Shown here: positions 6,772 to 15,640 of the stretch, piece by piece
How the letters are laid out: each line of letters opens with the position of its first letter
How positions within the stretch are numbered: position 1 is the first letter of the stretch
Assembly (NCBI GenBank): GCA_035477115.1
Contig: DATIKW010000023.1
Coordinates: forward strand, 1 to 64,000
DNA length: 64,000 nucleotides
DNA from: UBA995 sp035477115
GTDB lineage: Bacteria; Bacillota; Sulfobacillia; UBA995
Reading direction: 5' to 3'
Notes under the pieces: generated by a model
The model's database searches: none
What the model was told of the DNA's origin: nothing
Seen by the model: only the letters and a program-made list of their open reading frames with translations
Made by a program: the position numbers and the translations under genes

Positions 6772-8513
6772 CGCGACTCGCTCCTTCCCGGGTACAGACT
6801 CCTCGGCTGGTAGTGAGTGTGCAGCAGTTCATGCGAGCGATGACCCAGCGGTTCCCCCAGGAACTCCTCGTAAAGGGTCAGTACCGCCGGATTCTCGTGC
6901 GACTTGCGGATGGCCATGCGTTCGTCCACGGTGTAAATGGCATCCATCCTGCGTTGCCGGATGTCGGCATCGGTGGGAATGGACTGGCCGCCCCCGCCGA
7001 TGCACCCGCCGGGGCAGCACATGATCTCGATGAAATGGTAGTCGGCCTCGCCGCGGGCGACGAGTTCCGCCAGCCGGCGGGCGTTTCCCAGACCGTGCGC
7101 TACCGCGGCCTTCAGCGTCAAACCATCCAGGGCCACCGACACTTCCTTGATGCCGTCGAGGCCGCGGACGGCCTGGATGTTGAGGCTTTCGAGCGGCTTC
7201 CCGGTGATCACCTCGTAGGCGGTGCGCAGGGCCGCTTCCATCACTCCTCCGGTGGCGCCGAAGATGGCGGCGGCTCCGGTGGAGATGCCCAGCGGACGAT
7301 CGTAGTCCTCTTCCGGCAAGCTGGAGAAGTCGATTCCCGCCTCGCGCAGCATGCGGCCCAGTTCTCTGGTGGTCAGGACGGCGTCGACATCGCGACTGCC
7401 GGCGGCGTTCATCTCCGGTCGGGCGGCCTCGAACTTCTTCGCCGTGCACGGCATGATCGACACCACGTAGATCTGCTCAGGAGAGATGCCCATCTTCTCA
7501 GCATAGTAGGTCTTGGCCAGGGCTCCAAACATCTGTTGCGGCGACTTGCAGGTCGAGAGGTTAGGCAACAGCTTCGGGTAGAAGTGCTCGACGAACTTGA
7601 TCCAGCCGGGGCTGCACGATGTGAACAGGGGCAATGCCCCGCCCTCTTTGATGCGCCGGATCAACTCATGGCCTTCTTCCATGATCGTGAGGTCGGCCGT
7701 GAAGTCCGTATCGAACACGCGGTCGAAGCCGAGCCGGCGGAGCGCCGCCACCAGCTGGCCGGTAACGATGCTGCCGGGCTCCATTCCGAACTCCTCGCCG
7801 ATGGAGACCCGGGTAGCGGGAGCCGTCTGAACGACCACGTGCCGGTCCGGGTCCGCCAGCGCGGCCCACACTTCATCGACCTGGTCGCGCTCGTGAATCG
7901 CTCCCGTCGGGCATACGAGCGAGCACTGTCCGCACAGCACGCAAGCCACTTCGCCCAGCGGGAGATGGAACGCGGGCGCGACCACGGTATCGAAGCCCCG
8001 TTCCATGGTCTGAATGGCGTGCACGCCCTGCACTTTCTGGCACACGGCTACGCACCGGCGACACAGGACGCACTTGGCGGGGTTCCGAGCGAGGGAAGGC
8101 GTCGACCAATCGGCGGGATGCCGGCTCGTCTTGCCCTCGTAGCGAGCCTCCCGGAGGCCCATCGCCTCGGCGAGGGTCTGAAGTTCGCAGTTTTGATTGC
8201 GGATGCAGGTCAGGCATTCTTGGGGATGATCGGACAGGATGAGTTCCAGGTTGACCCGCCGGGCGCGCAAGGTCCGGGGGGTGTTGGTGGAAACCTCCAT
8301 GCCTTCGGCCGCCGGGGTGACGCACGCCGCCTGCAGCGTGCGGGCGCCCTTCACCTCGACCATGCAGACCCGGCAGGAACCGATTTCGTTGATGTCCTTG
8401 AGATAGCACAGGGTGGGGATGTCGATCCCCGTGGCCGCCGCGGCTTCGAGCACGGTCGTTCCCGGTGCGGCCTTGATCGACCGTCCATCTATGGTCAGGG
8501 CGATGCTGTTCAT
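6768..8513 (-). CDS. hydA: [FeFe] hydrogenase catalytic subunit, second module
   Basis: 581 residues with the same domain order as the first HydA: [2Fe-2S] (CRVCMVEV), His-Cys cluster (HPQECLTCIRNQNC), two [4Fe-4S] motifs (CVLCRRCVAVC, CVLCGQCSLVCP), H-cluster motifs TSCSPGW, MPCTAKKFE and CPGGCIGGGG, and the C-terminal small-subunit segment. The ATG at 8513 has GGGAGGAGG 8 bases upstream and overlaps the stop of the upstream fusion gene by 4 bases. The two HydA proteins are close paralogues over their whole length, suggesting a tandem duplication that later acquired different flavoprotein partners. The fusion protein upstream and the NuoE subunit at 12166 are its likely partners. Confidence 0.95.
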   Translation of the reverse strand: MNSIALTIDGRSIKAAPGTTVLEAAAATGIDIPTLCYLKDINEIGSCRVCMVEVKGARTLQAACVTPAAEGMEVSTNTPRTLRARRVNLELILSDHPQECLTCIRNQNCELQTLAEAMGLREARYEGKTSRHPADWSTPSLARNPAKCVLCRRCVAVCQKVQGVHAIQTMERGFDTVVAPAFHLPLGEVACVLCGQCSLVCPTGAIHERDQVDEVWAALADPDRHVVVQTAPATRVSIGEEFGMEPGSIVTGQLVAALRRLGFDRVFDTDFTADLTIMEEGHELIRRIKEGGALPLFTSCSPGWIKFVEHFYPKLLPNLSTCKSPQQMFGALAKTYYAEKMGISPEQIYVVSIMPCTAKKFEAARPEMNAAGSRDVDAVLTTRELGRMLREAGIDFSSLPEEDYDRPLGISTGAAAIFGATGGVMEAALRTAYEVITGKPLESLNIQAVRGLDGIKEVSVALDGLTLKAAVAHGLGNARRLAELVARGEADYHFIEIMCCPGGCIGGGGQSIPTDADIRQRRMDAIYTVDERMAIRKSHENPAVLTLYEEFLGEPLGHRSHELLHTHYQPRSLYPGRSESR

Positions 8514-11500
8514 CGGGCTTCCTCCTCCCCGACTTCCCGTACGTCGCAGCGCAAGCACCGCCGAGCCTCGGCAACAGCCTGTTCGGGCGTGTAGCCCAGT
8601 TCCACTTGCTGGAATGCCTGCCGGCGTTCGAGCGACAGCATGGGAATGGGCACTCGCTGCGTCTCTTCTTCAATCACCGACCCCGATATCTCGCGCCGGG
8701 GTGGCTGGGGTCGCGGGAGTATGCCGGTGCCGCCCAGGTGACGGTCGGCGGCGGCGGCGGCCCGCTTGCCGGCAGCGATGGCCGCTATGACGGTGTCCGC
8801 TCCCGTGACGCAGTCTCCGGCCGCGAACACCCACGGCACGGCGGTGAGCGCCTGACCTTTCTCGGTGCGGAAACGACCGCCATCCAGGAGGGCCTCAAGC
8901 CCCTCGGCCGCGGAGGTGTCCACGGCCTGGCCGATAGCCACGATGACCGCGTCTACGGGCAGTTCGAAATCAGCACCATCCTGGGGCACCGGCCGGCGCC
9001 GCCCGCTGGCGTCGAAAGCTCCGAGCTTCATGCGCTGGCAGCCTATCGCCGCCACCCGTCCCTTCTCTCCCCGGATTGCCGAAGGGGCGGCCAGCAAGTG
9101 CAGCTTCACTCCTTCATGTTCGGCCTCATCGATCTCCCCGCGTTCGGCCGGCATCTCCTCGCGGGTCCGTCGATATACGACATGGACTTCCCGGGCCCCC
9201 AGGCGCAGTGCGGAGCGGGCGGCATCGATCGCCGCATTGCCGCCCCCGATGACCGCGACCCGCCGACCCTCAAGGCTGCGTGAACGTCCCAGGTTGACGT
9301 CCCGGAGGAACTCGACCCCCTCGTATACCCCTTCCAGATCCTCGCCGGGCACACCCAGTTTGAGCCCATTGTGGGCGCCCACGGCTACCACAACGGCAGC
9401 GAACCCCTGGCGTCGCAGATCCTCCAGCGTGACTTCCCGGCCCACCTGGACTCCGGTCTTGATGGCGACGCCTCGCGCCTCGATCTGACGGATCTCCGCC
9501 TGCAGCACATCCCGCGGCAGCCGGTATTCGGGAATCCCCACCGCCAGCATGCCGCCGGCCACCGGCAGCGACTCGAACACGGTCACCGGGTAGCCCATCT
9601 GGGCAAGGTAGCTGGCGGCGGTGAGGCCCGCCGGGCCGGAGCCGACCACGGCGACCGCCGGTTTGCCCTGGGGGGTGGGACGCGGTCCGAGCAGTTCGCC
9701 GTTCATGTTGAGCGACTGATCGCCGGCAAACCGCTTCAGGGCCCGGATGGCCAGCGGTTGATCGAGCTGGGCCCGCCGGCACTTGCCCTCGCACGGGTGG
9801 TGGCACACTCGGCCGCACACGCTGGGGAACGGGTTGTCGGCGAGGATCGTCCGGTAGGCATCGATCGCCCGGCCGTTCAGGATCTGGTCGAGGTAGATCG
9901 GCACATCCACGTCCGCGGGACATGTGTTCTGACAGGGTGAGATCAGCATGGTGGCACAGGCGGACGCGGGACAGCGCCGGTCGCGGATGTGGGCATCATA
10001 TTCGTCGCGGAAATAGCGAATGGTGGACAGCACCGGGTTGGGAGCGGTCTGCCCCAGGCCGCACAGCGCGGTGGAGCGGATATGTTCTCCCAGCTCGACC
10101 AGTGCCTCCACATCGCCTTCCCGGCCCCGGCCCTTGGTGATCCGGTCGAGCATCTCCTGCATGCGAGTGACGCCGATCCGGCACGGCGCGCACTTGCCGC
10201 AAGACTCGTCCTGGCAGAACTCGATGAAGAACTTGGCCAAGTCTACCATGCAGGTATCTTCATCAACCACGATCAGGCCGCCGGATCCCATGATCGTGCC
10301 CAGCTCAGCGAGGGACTCGTAATCCACGGGGACGTTCAAGAACTGCCGGGGAATGCAGCCCCCTGACGGCCCGCCGGTCTGAGCCGCCTTGAACGTCTTC
10401 CCCCGGGGAACGCCGCCCCCGATGTCGAAGATGATCTCGCCGAGCGGCGTTCCCAGCGGCGTCTCCACCAGACCGGTGTTGGCGACCTTGCCGGCAAGGG
10501 CGAAGACCTTGGTGCCCTTGCCCTTGGCCGTGCCTATGGCTGCGTACCACTCCGCCCCCCGCAGGATGATCGGCGGGATGTTGGCCCAGGTCTCAACGTT
10601 GTTCAGTACGGTGGGCTTGCCCCAGAGGCCCGCCTGAGCGGGAAACGGAGGCCGCGGCCGCGGTTCGCCGCGGCGACCTTCGATCGACGCCAGCAATGCC
10701 GTCTCTTCGCCGCACACGAAGGCCCCGGCGCCTACCCGGATCGCCGCGTCGAAAGCGAAGCCGCTGCCCAAGATGTCTTCACCCAGGAGGCCGTATTCTC
10801 GAGCCTGACGGATGGCCAGGCCCAGCCGTTCCACGGCCAGGGGGTACTCGGCCCGCACGTAGACGTAGCCCTGCCCCGCGCCGACGGCGTACCCGCAGAT
10901 GGCCATAGCCTCGAGTACCGAGTGGGGGTCGCCCTCCAGCACGCTGCGGTCCATGAACGCCCCCGGATCTCCCTCGTCGGCGTTACACACAATGTACTTC
11001 GGCGACCCGGTGGCGCGGGCCGTGAACTCCCACTTGAGTCCGGTCGGGAAACCGGCCCCGCCCCGCCCGCGGAGGCCCGACGCCTTGATGGCCGCTACGA
11101 CCTCCTCCGGGCGCATCTGCGACAGCACCTTGGCGAGGGCCGCATAGCCATCGCGGGCCACATATTCCTCGATGCGCTCCGGGTTGATCAACCCGGTATT
11201 CCGCAGGGCTATCCGGGTCTGCCGGCTGAAGAAGGGGATGTCCTCGAAGGTCGGCACCGCCTCCCGGGTGGAGGGGAGCCGATGTACCAGCCTCTCCACC
11301 ACCCGCCCCTTCAGCAGGTGCTCTTCCACGATGGCTCGGGCATCGTCGACCCGCAGTTTCTGGTAGAAGACGCCCTCGGGGTACACCACCACCATCGGTC
11401 CGAGGTCGCACGGCCCCATGCAGCCGGTTTCCACGACCCGCACTTCACTTTCCAGGCCATGTTTGGCGAGGTCGGTCAGCAAGGCTTCCTGTACCGCGCG

Positions 11501-11563
11501 ACAGCCCGATGAGATGCAGCCGGCTCCCGCGCAAACCAGCACATGCGCTCTTTGTAGTTGCAT
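8510..11563 (-). CDS. NuoF-GltD fusion flavoprotein (HydB plus NAD(P)H oxidoreductase domain)
   Basis: 1017 residues. Residues 1 to about 540 form a complete HydB-like part: N-terminal [2Fe-2S] (CAGAGC, CMGPC), GLRGRGGAGFPTG for FMN/NAD, NADEGDPGAF and CGKCAPCRIGVT. From about 545 it continues as a GltD/NfnB-like oxidoreductase: PCQNTCPADVDVP and CGRVCHHPCEGKC for Fe-S clusters, VVGSGPAGLTAA for FAD, VIGGGNAAIDAA and YRRTREEMPA for NADPH, and AAGDCVTGADT. It could link a second nicotinamide pool to the HydABC electron route. The ATG at 11563 has AAGGGGAGG 6 bases upstream. The unit order is NuoE, GHKL ATPase, this gene, HydA. Pool specificity is inferred. Confidence 0.9.
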   Translation of the reverse strand: MQLQRAHVLVCAGAGCISSGCRAVQEALLTDLAKHGLESEVRVVETGCMGPCDLGPMVVVYPEGVFYQKLRVDDARAIVEEHLLKGRVVERLVHRLPSTREAVPTFEDIPFFSRQTRIALRNTGLINPERIEEYVARDGYAALAKVLSQMRPEEVVAAIKASGLRGRGGAGFPTGLKWEFTARATGSPKYIVCNADEGDPGAFMDRSVLEGDPHSVLEAMAICGYAVGAGQGYVYVRAEYPLAVERLGLAIRQAREYGLLGEDILGSGFAFDAAIRVGAGAFVCGEETALLASIEGRRGEPRPRPPFPAQAGLWGKPTVLNNVETWANIPPIILRGAEWYAAIGTAKGKGTKVFALAGKVANTGLVETPLGTPLGEIIFDIGGGVPRGKTFKAAQTGGPSGGCIPRQFLNVPVDYESLAELGTIMGSGGLIVVDEDTCMVDLAKFFIEFCQDESCGKCAPCRIGVTRMQEMLDRITKGRGREGDVEALVELGEHIRSTALCGLGQTAPNPVLSTIRYFRDEYDAHIRDRRCPASACATMLISPCQNTCPADVDVPIYLDQILNGRAIDAYRTILADNPFPSVCGRVCHHPCEGKCRRAQLDQPLAIRALKRFAGDQSLNMNGELLGPRPTPQGKPAVAVVGSGPAGLTAASYLAQMGYPVTVFESLPVAGGMLAVGIPEYRLPRDVLQAEIRQIEARGVAIKTGVQVGREVTLEDLRRQGFAAVVVAVGAHNGLKLGVPGEDLEGVYEGVEFLRDVNLGRSRSLEGRRVAVIGGGNAAIDAARSALRLGAREVHVVYRRTREEMPAERGEIDEAEHEGVKLHLLAAPSAIRGEKGRVAAIGCQRMKLGAFDASGRRRPVPQDGADFELPVDAVIVAIGQAVDTSAAEGLEALLDGGRFRTEKGQALTAVPWVFAAGDCVTGADTVIAAIAAGKRAAAAADRHLGGTGILPRPQPPRREISGSVIEEETQRVPIPMLSLERRQAFQQVELGYTPEQAVAEARRCLRCDVREVGEEEAR

Positions 11564-11565
11564 GC

Positions 11566-12141
11566 TTACCTCCCCTTGTCCCCGGCGGCACCGGAGGCCG
11601 GTTCCGGCGGATTCGCCAGGCCGGCCCGGATGGCGTCCCGGGCCCACAGCGCCACCTGGGGCTCGCCCCAGGGCACGCTGCCCATTCGTTTCTCGATCGC
11701 CTCGGTGTCAAAGGACGTTTCCCCGCCGTCGCGGCGGTGGCGATAGCGGAGCTTCAGTTGCGGGTTGGCGGCGAGGACGGCGATGAGCGTCGCCGCCATA
11801 TCCCCCAGCGGCGCCCGGTCCAGGTGGGTGAGCCCGAAGCTCACCGTGACCGCCGTCCCCCGGCCCGGTGACGACTCGACTTTGATCTCGCCACCGGCTT
11901 GCCGCGCGGCCGCCGCCAACAAGGGCAATCCCAGCCCCACCCGGCGGGTGCGGCGAGTGGTGACGAAGGGGTCGAGCACGCGATCGCGGAGACAGGGCTC
12001 CATGCCCTTTCCGTCATCGCGCACTTCAACGACCAGCCGGTCCGTAGCCGCGTCCTCGGTGATGTCGATGCTCACCCGGGATGCTCCCGCCTCCACCGAG
12101 TTTTGCAGGAGGTCGAGGACGTGGAGGGCGATCTCCTTCAC
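11566..12141 (-). CDS. GHKL-type ATP-binding protein of the hydrogenase unit
   Basis: 191 residues. The first 115 hold a histidine-kinase-like ATPase fold: the N-box in LDLLQNSVEAGA, the G1 box DDGKGM and the G2 box VGLGLPLLA. There is no phospho-accepting His domain, so it is not an ordinary sensor kinase. The remaining 75 residues carry no motif I recognise. It lies between the NuoE gene and the fusion gene, with its TAA 2 bases before the next start. The GTG start has GGGGAGGG upstream. I infer a serine/threonine kinase-like or ATP-dependent regulatory role; the substrate is unknown. Confidence 0.82.
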   Translation of the reverse strand: MKEIALHVLDLLQNSVEAGASRVSIDITEDAATDRLVVEVRDDGKGMEPCLRDRVLDPFVTTRRTRRVGLGLPLLAAAARQAGGEIKVESSPGRGTAVTVSFGLTHLDRAPLGDMAATLIAVLAANPQLKLRYRHRRDGGETSFDTEAIEKRMGSVPWGEPQVALWARDAIRAGLANPPEPASGAAGDKGR

Positions 12142-12165
12142 CCGTATCCCTCCCCGGGGCTGCCG

Positions 12166-12687
12166 TCACTCGCCTTCCGTCCGCCGGTATCCTCCCAGTA
12201 AGGTGGGCAGGCGGTCCGGTTTCAGCCGGGCGTGCACGTCAGCGTTCACGGTCATCACCGGGCCCAGGCCGCATGCCCCCAGGCATCGCACCACATCCAG
12301 CGAGAAAAGGCCGTCGGGGCACGTATCGCCGGGCTTGACCCCCAGCTCCCGCTCGAGCCGATCGAGCACCCGGGGGGCCCCGCGTACATAACAGGCCGTA
12401 CCATTACACAGGCTGATCCTGAATCTCCCCCTGGGCCGGGTCGCGAAGAGCGAATAGAAACTGACTACCCCAAACACCTCGCTGATCGGTACGCCCAGTC
12501 CTTCCGCCACGCGCACCTGGACCTCCCGAGGGAGGTATCCGACCAACTCCTGCGCCTCATGCAGGACGGAAATCAGTTCGGCCGGCGAATTCCGGTGCTC
12601 GGCGATGATGGCGTCCAGGGCATGGCGCTGGTCATCGGTGAGGATTTCGTTCAGCGCCGCTCCCTGACAACAAGTCGATTGGCTCAC
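12166..12687 (-). CDS. hydC: NuoE-like [2Fe-2S] subunit, second module
   Basis: 173 residues of the NuoE/HydC family. Cluster cysteines occur in CNGTAC and CLGACG. The helical N-terminal part (ELISVLHEAQELVGYLP) is typical. A small extra N-terminal stretch includes CC at positions 6-7. The GTG start has GGAGGG about 8 bases upstream. It is the natural partner for the NuoF-GltD fusion and the second HydA downstream, although a GHKL gene separates them. The gene lies 24 bases upstream of that ATPase gene. Confidence 0.92.
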   Translation of the reverse strand: MSQSTCCQGAALNEILTDDQRHALDAIIAEHRNSPAELISVLHEAQELVGYLPREVQVRVAEGLGVPISEVFGVVSFYSLFATRPRGRFRISLCNGTACYVRGAPRVLDRLERELGVKPGDTCPDGLFSLDVVRCLGACGLGPVMTVNADVHARLKPDRLPTLLGGYRRTEGE

Positions 12688-12745
12688 GGAATCGTCCCTC
12701 CATTCCCTGACTGCGACTGGACCTTCTCCTCTCGTCCGCCCAACG

Positions 12746-13492
12746 TCATGGCCAGTCCACTCTCACCTTCCGTTCGTCGAGTCCGGCCAGGGCCTTCCCA
12801 ATCTCGGCCAACTCCGGCCGGCTCATCCAGTATCGGGTCCTCGATCCGTCGAGTTCGCTCAGCCGGTGGGCGTCGGACGAGACGATCAGTCTGACGTCGC
12901 TCAGACTCGGGAAGCGGGCCAGCACCTGGCTGGGGTCGGCCCGACTCGAGATCTCGCAGGCCGTGATCCCTGTCCCCTCGGGGATGAATCCGAGTTGGGT
13001 GAGGATGCTGTAAGCAGGACGGTCGACGTGGGCTGGTATCGCCAGACCCCGCCGCGCGTGTACCGCGCCGACCGCCTCGTCGAAGCTCATGGCCGCGGAG
13101 GTCAACAGCAGCCGATCCAGCTTCCCAACCATCCTCCCCGTCTCGTCGCAGATCCACTGGGCCCCCAGCAAGTCCTCCCGGTTCTCCCGGTCAGGCAGGC
13201 GGCGGTACACTTCTTCCTGCCAGTCGAGGGCCGTTTCCAGGTCAGGGAAGAGACACACGACATGGACTTCCTCCCGGGTCTGAAGCTCGAGGCCCGGCAC
13301 GACGGTCAGCGGGGTTCGGCGGGCGGCCCTGACCATCGCGGGCGCATTCTCGGCGGTATTGTGGTCGGCGACCGCCAGGATGTCGATCCCCAGGGCCACG
13401 GCCCGCGCCACGATGGCCGGCGGCGTCATCTCGTCGCCGGCACAAGGCGACAGCGCCGTGTGAACATGCAGGTCCCCCCGGAACTCCCTCAA
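12746..13492 (-). CDS. PHP-domain metal-dependent phosphoesterase
   Basis: 248 residues with PHP motifs: DLHVHTALSPCAGDEMTP at the start, then VADHNTAENA, IPAHVDRP and SSDAHRLSEL, giving the His/Asp metal ligands of the family. PHP proteins hydrolyse phosphoesters; the substrate here is unknown. The TTG start overlaps the upstream stop (TTGA), with GGGGAG about 11 bases before it. In this setting, next to two GHKL ATPases and two DRTGG proteins, it could act as the phosphatase of a signalling circuit, but it could also process a nucleotide or small molecule. Confidence 0.85.
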   Translation of the reverse strand: MREFRGDLHVHTALSPCAGDEMTPPAIVARAVALGIDILAVADHNTAENAPAMVRAARRTPLTVVPGLELQTREEVHVVCLFPDLETALDWQEEVYRRLPDRENREDLLGAQWICDETGRMVGKLDRLLLTSAAMSFDEAVGAVHARRGLAIPAHVDRPAYSILTQLGFIPEGTGITACEISSRADPSQVLARFPSLSDVRLIVSSDAHRLSELDGSRTRYWMSRPELAEIGKALAGLDERKVRVDWP

Positions 13493-13842
13493 CTTTCATC
13501 GCGCTCCCCCGCCACCAGGGCGTACAGCCGGCCGGCAAGCTCGAAGGCGGTCCGCTCCGATGAAAGCAGCGGCACTGCCTCAGCAGTCGCCTTCTCGAGC
13601 GTGTCCGCGTCCGGCGGCAGACCCCGGGGGAAGATGACGCCGGCGACATCGGTCATCATGGCTACCGCCACGATGTTCTGATGGGTCTGAAGTGTTATCC
13701 AGACGTCACCTGACTGGGCGTGAGCCATGACGTCACTCAAGAGGTCGGAGCAGTAACCCCATCGCACTTCCCTTTGTTCGCCGGTCCCCGGAGGCGTCAG
13801 TCGCTTGAGCCCCAGCTCCTCGATGATCCGCTCGAGTGTCAT
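13489..13842 (-). CDS. DRTGG-domain protein A
   Basis: 117 residues. The body (WGYCSDLLSDVMAHAQSGDVWIT, with VAGVIFPRG later) matches the DRTGG domain, a small regulatory domain found in several phosphotransfer-related and CBS proteins. There are no obvious catalytic residues. Its start overlaps the stop of the sensory-type hydrogenase gene (ATGA) and its stop overlaps the PHP start (TTGA), so the three are probably translated together. A second DRTGG protein is encoded at 15641-16009; both share the 'DLLSDV' and 'AGI/VIF' segments. Confidence 0.8.
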   Translation of the reverse strand: MTLERIIEELGLKRLTPPGTGEQREVRWGYCSDLLSDVMAHAQSGDVWITLQTHQNIVAVAMMTDVAGVIFPRGLPPDADTLEKATAEAVPLLSSERTAFELAGRLYALVAGERDES

Positions 13843-15185
13843 CGCGTTCCGCCCTCACCCTTCCCCGCCTGACCATGCCCCATGGAAGGCGGCAGCTTCT
13901 GAGCCAACTCCAGCATCTCCTTGGCCAAGGAATGCACCTGTTCTCTGAGCTTGAAGACGCAATCCGTCTCGAAGGCGACGCCGCGGACGATATCTTCGGC
14001 CAGCGACCGGCAATGCGGCGAGCCGCATGATCCGCAGTCCAGGCCGGGCAACTGCTGCACAACGCGTTCGAGTTGCTCAGCCTTGAGGATGGCGATGGCT
14101 GGGTCCTCGTCCAACTGCAGGATCGGCCGGGGAGCGACCGCTTCGCGCATGGTCAGGCGCCCCTCGAGGACGTCGGCACTGACACGGTGCTCCCCCGACT
14201 CGGGACTGGTGCGAGCAAGGCGCCGGGTGAGAGCATGGAGGTTCCGCTTGGCGAGGAACGGGTTCTCCGGGGCCAGCGGCCCCCCCACGCATCCGCCCAC
14301 ACAGGCCTGCAACTCAAGGTAATCGATATCCCGCAGGCGATCGCGCACTACTTCCTCGAGGACGGCGATCACATTATGGATGCCATCGACCGCCAGCAGG
14401 GCGCCATCGCCGATCGCCTCGTTTTCGCCGCCCGCTATACCCCAGCCTATGCCCAGGGCCGAAGCCCGCCTGTGACCGGCCTGTACCCCTGACCGGGGAA
14501 GGACGGGCAGGATCGCTCCGTATATGTCGGTCATGCTGAAAGCACCGGTGATTTCGGACCGCGCGAGCCCCACCGGCTGGCGAATTGCCGTCATCTTGGC
14601 CGGACAGGGGGTGATGAACCACACCCCGATCTGATCGTCGCTGAGGCCCGTCCGATCGTGAGCCGCCCGACGGGCAAGGACGGCCGCGGCATCCATCGGC
14701 GTGTGCAAGGGGATGATCTGGTCGACCAGGCTGGGGAAACGCACCTGAGTCAGTCGAACGACGGCCGGACAGGCGGAGGAAAGGAGGGGACGGGGCGCCG
14801 GGAACTGCCGGCAGTGGCGGCGGATGGCGGCAGCTACGTGCTCGGCTCCCAGCGCCACTTCCTCAACGCCATCGAAACCCAGGGGGGCGAACCCCTCTAA
14901 TATCCTATCCGGGTCGACATCCCGGCCGAACTGCCCCAGGAAAGACGGTGCGACCAACACGACATTATGTCGGAACTCAGCGCGTTGTTCCAGCCGATCG
15001 GTCACCGCGACCTTCGCCTGGTTAGGACAGATGCGGATGCACTCGCCGCAGTCAATGCACCGCTCCTCGAGGATGTGAGCCTTCCCCTCCCGGACCCGGA
15101 TCGCCTCGGTCGGGCAACGCTTTATACAGTTGGTGCACCCCTTGCATTTCTCGCGATCGAGGGTGACTGAATGAAAGTAGCTCAC
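13839..15185 (-). CDS. Putative sensory [FeFe] hydrogenase-like protein (HydS-like)
   Basis: 448 residues. Two ferredoxin motifs (CKGCTNCIKRCP, CIDCGECIRICP) precede a shortened H-cluster domain with altered motifs: SSACPAVV, TPCPAKM and QACVGGCVGGP. All four H-cluster cysteines remain, but residues normally used for catalysis and proton transfer differ from HydA. A C-terminal Fe-S domain has CGSCGSPHCRSLAED. There is no PAS or kinase domain. The arrangement resembles putative sensory hydrogenases encoded beside bifurcating hydrogenases in thermophilic clostridia. It probably senses H2 or redox state and signals to the neighbouring GHKL, PHP and DRTGG proteins; that is inference. The GTG start has GAGGG about 10 bases upstream. 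Confidence 0.82.
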   Translation of the reverse strand: MSYFHSVTLDREKCKGCTNCIKRCPTEAIRVREGKAHILEERCIDCGECIRICPNQAKVAVTDRLEQRAEFRHNVVLVAPSFLGQFGRDVDPDRILEGFAPLGFDGVEEVALGAEHVAAAIRRHCRQFPAPRPLLSSACPAVVRLTQVRFPSLVDQIIPLHTPMDAAAVLARRAAHDRTGLSDDQIGVWFITPCPAKMTAIRQPVGLARSEITGAFSMTDIYGAILPVLPRSGVQAGHRRASALGIGWGIAGGENEAIGDGALLAVDGIHNVIAVLEEVVRDRLRDIDYLELQACVGGCVGGPLAPENPFLAKRNLHALTRRLARTSPESGEHRVSADVLEGRLTMREAVAPRPILQLDEDPAIAILKAEQLERVVQQLPGLDCGSCGSPHCRSLAEDIVRGVAFETDCVFKLREQVHSLAKEMLELAQKLPPSMGHGQAGKGEGGTR

Positions 15186-15202
15186 ACCGTCCGACCCTCT
15201 CC

Positions 15203-15640
15203 TCAGCAGTTACGGATCACGGCCCGCACCGAGGTGCCCTTGCCGACCTCGCTATCCACCGTGAGGCTATCCGCACACTTCCGCATGTTGGGGAGTCCCA
15301 TGCCCGCGCCGAAGCCCATCTCGCGAACGTAGTCCGGCGCCGTGGAGAAGCCCTCCCTCATCGCCAACTCGATGTCGGGGATGCCCGGCCCTTCGTCCAC
15401 GGCCGCAATCTCGACCGTCTCCGGGGTAATGTAGGCCGACATTGTCCCCCGTCGAGCGTGAATCACGATGTTCATCTCCGCCTCGTAGGCGGTTATGGCG
15501 GCACGACGCACCGCGCGGGCCGAGAATCCGACATGCTCCAGGGCACGCTTGATGCGGGTTGCCGCGTTGCCGGCCGCGGCGAAGTCCCGCCCCGTCACCT
15601 CAAACTCGAGCACGAGCCGCGCCTGTTCAGGGGGGACCAC
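15203..15640 (-). CDS. RsbT/RsbW-like anti-sigma-type serine kinase
   Basis: 145 residues of the GHKL family. The N-box (AYEAEMNIVIHA), G1 box (DEGPGIPD) and the GFGAGMGLPNMRKCAD segment match RsbT-like switch kinases more closely than histidine kinases. These phosphorylate a serine in a partner or bind a sigma factor. The gene starts with GTG directly after the upstream stop and ends 17 bases before the sensory hydrogenase-like gene. No STAS-domain partner is encoded here, so its target may be a DRTGG protein or lie elsewhere. The start is uncertain because no strong Shine-Dalgarno sequence is visible. Confidence 0.83.
   Translation of the reverse strand: MVPPEQARLVLEFEVTGRDFAAAGNAATRIKRALEHVGFSARAVRRAAITAYEAEMNIVIHARRGTMSAYITPETVEIAAVDEGPGIPDIELAMREGFSTAPDYVREMGFGAGMGLPNMRKCADSLTVDSEVGKGTSVRAVIRNC

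Noticed and set aside
6762..8594. A 610-codon plus-strand open frame antisense to the second hydA
   Set aside because: Shadow of a gene whose every motif is readable on the minus strand.
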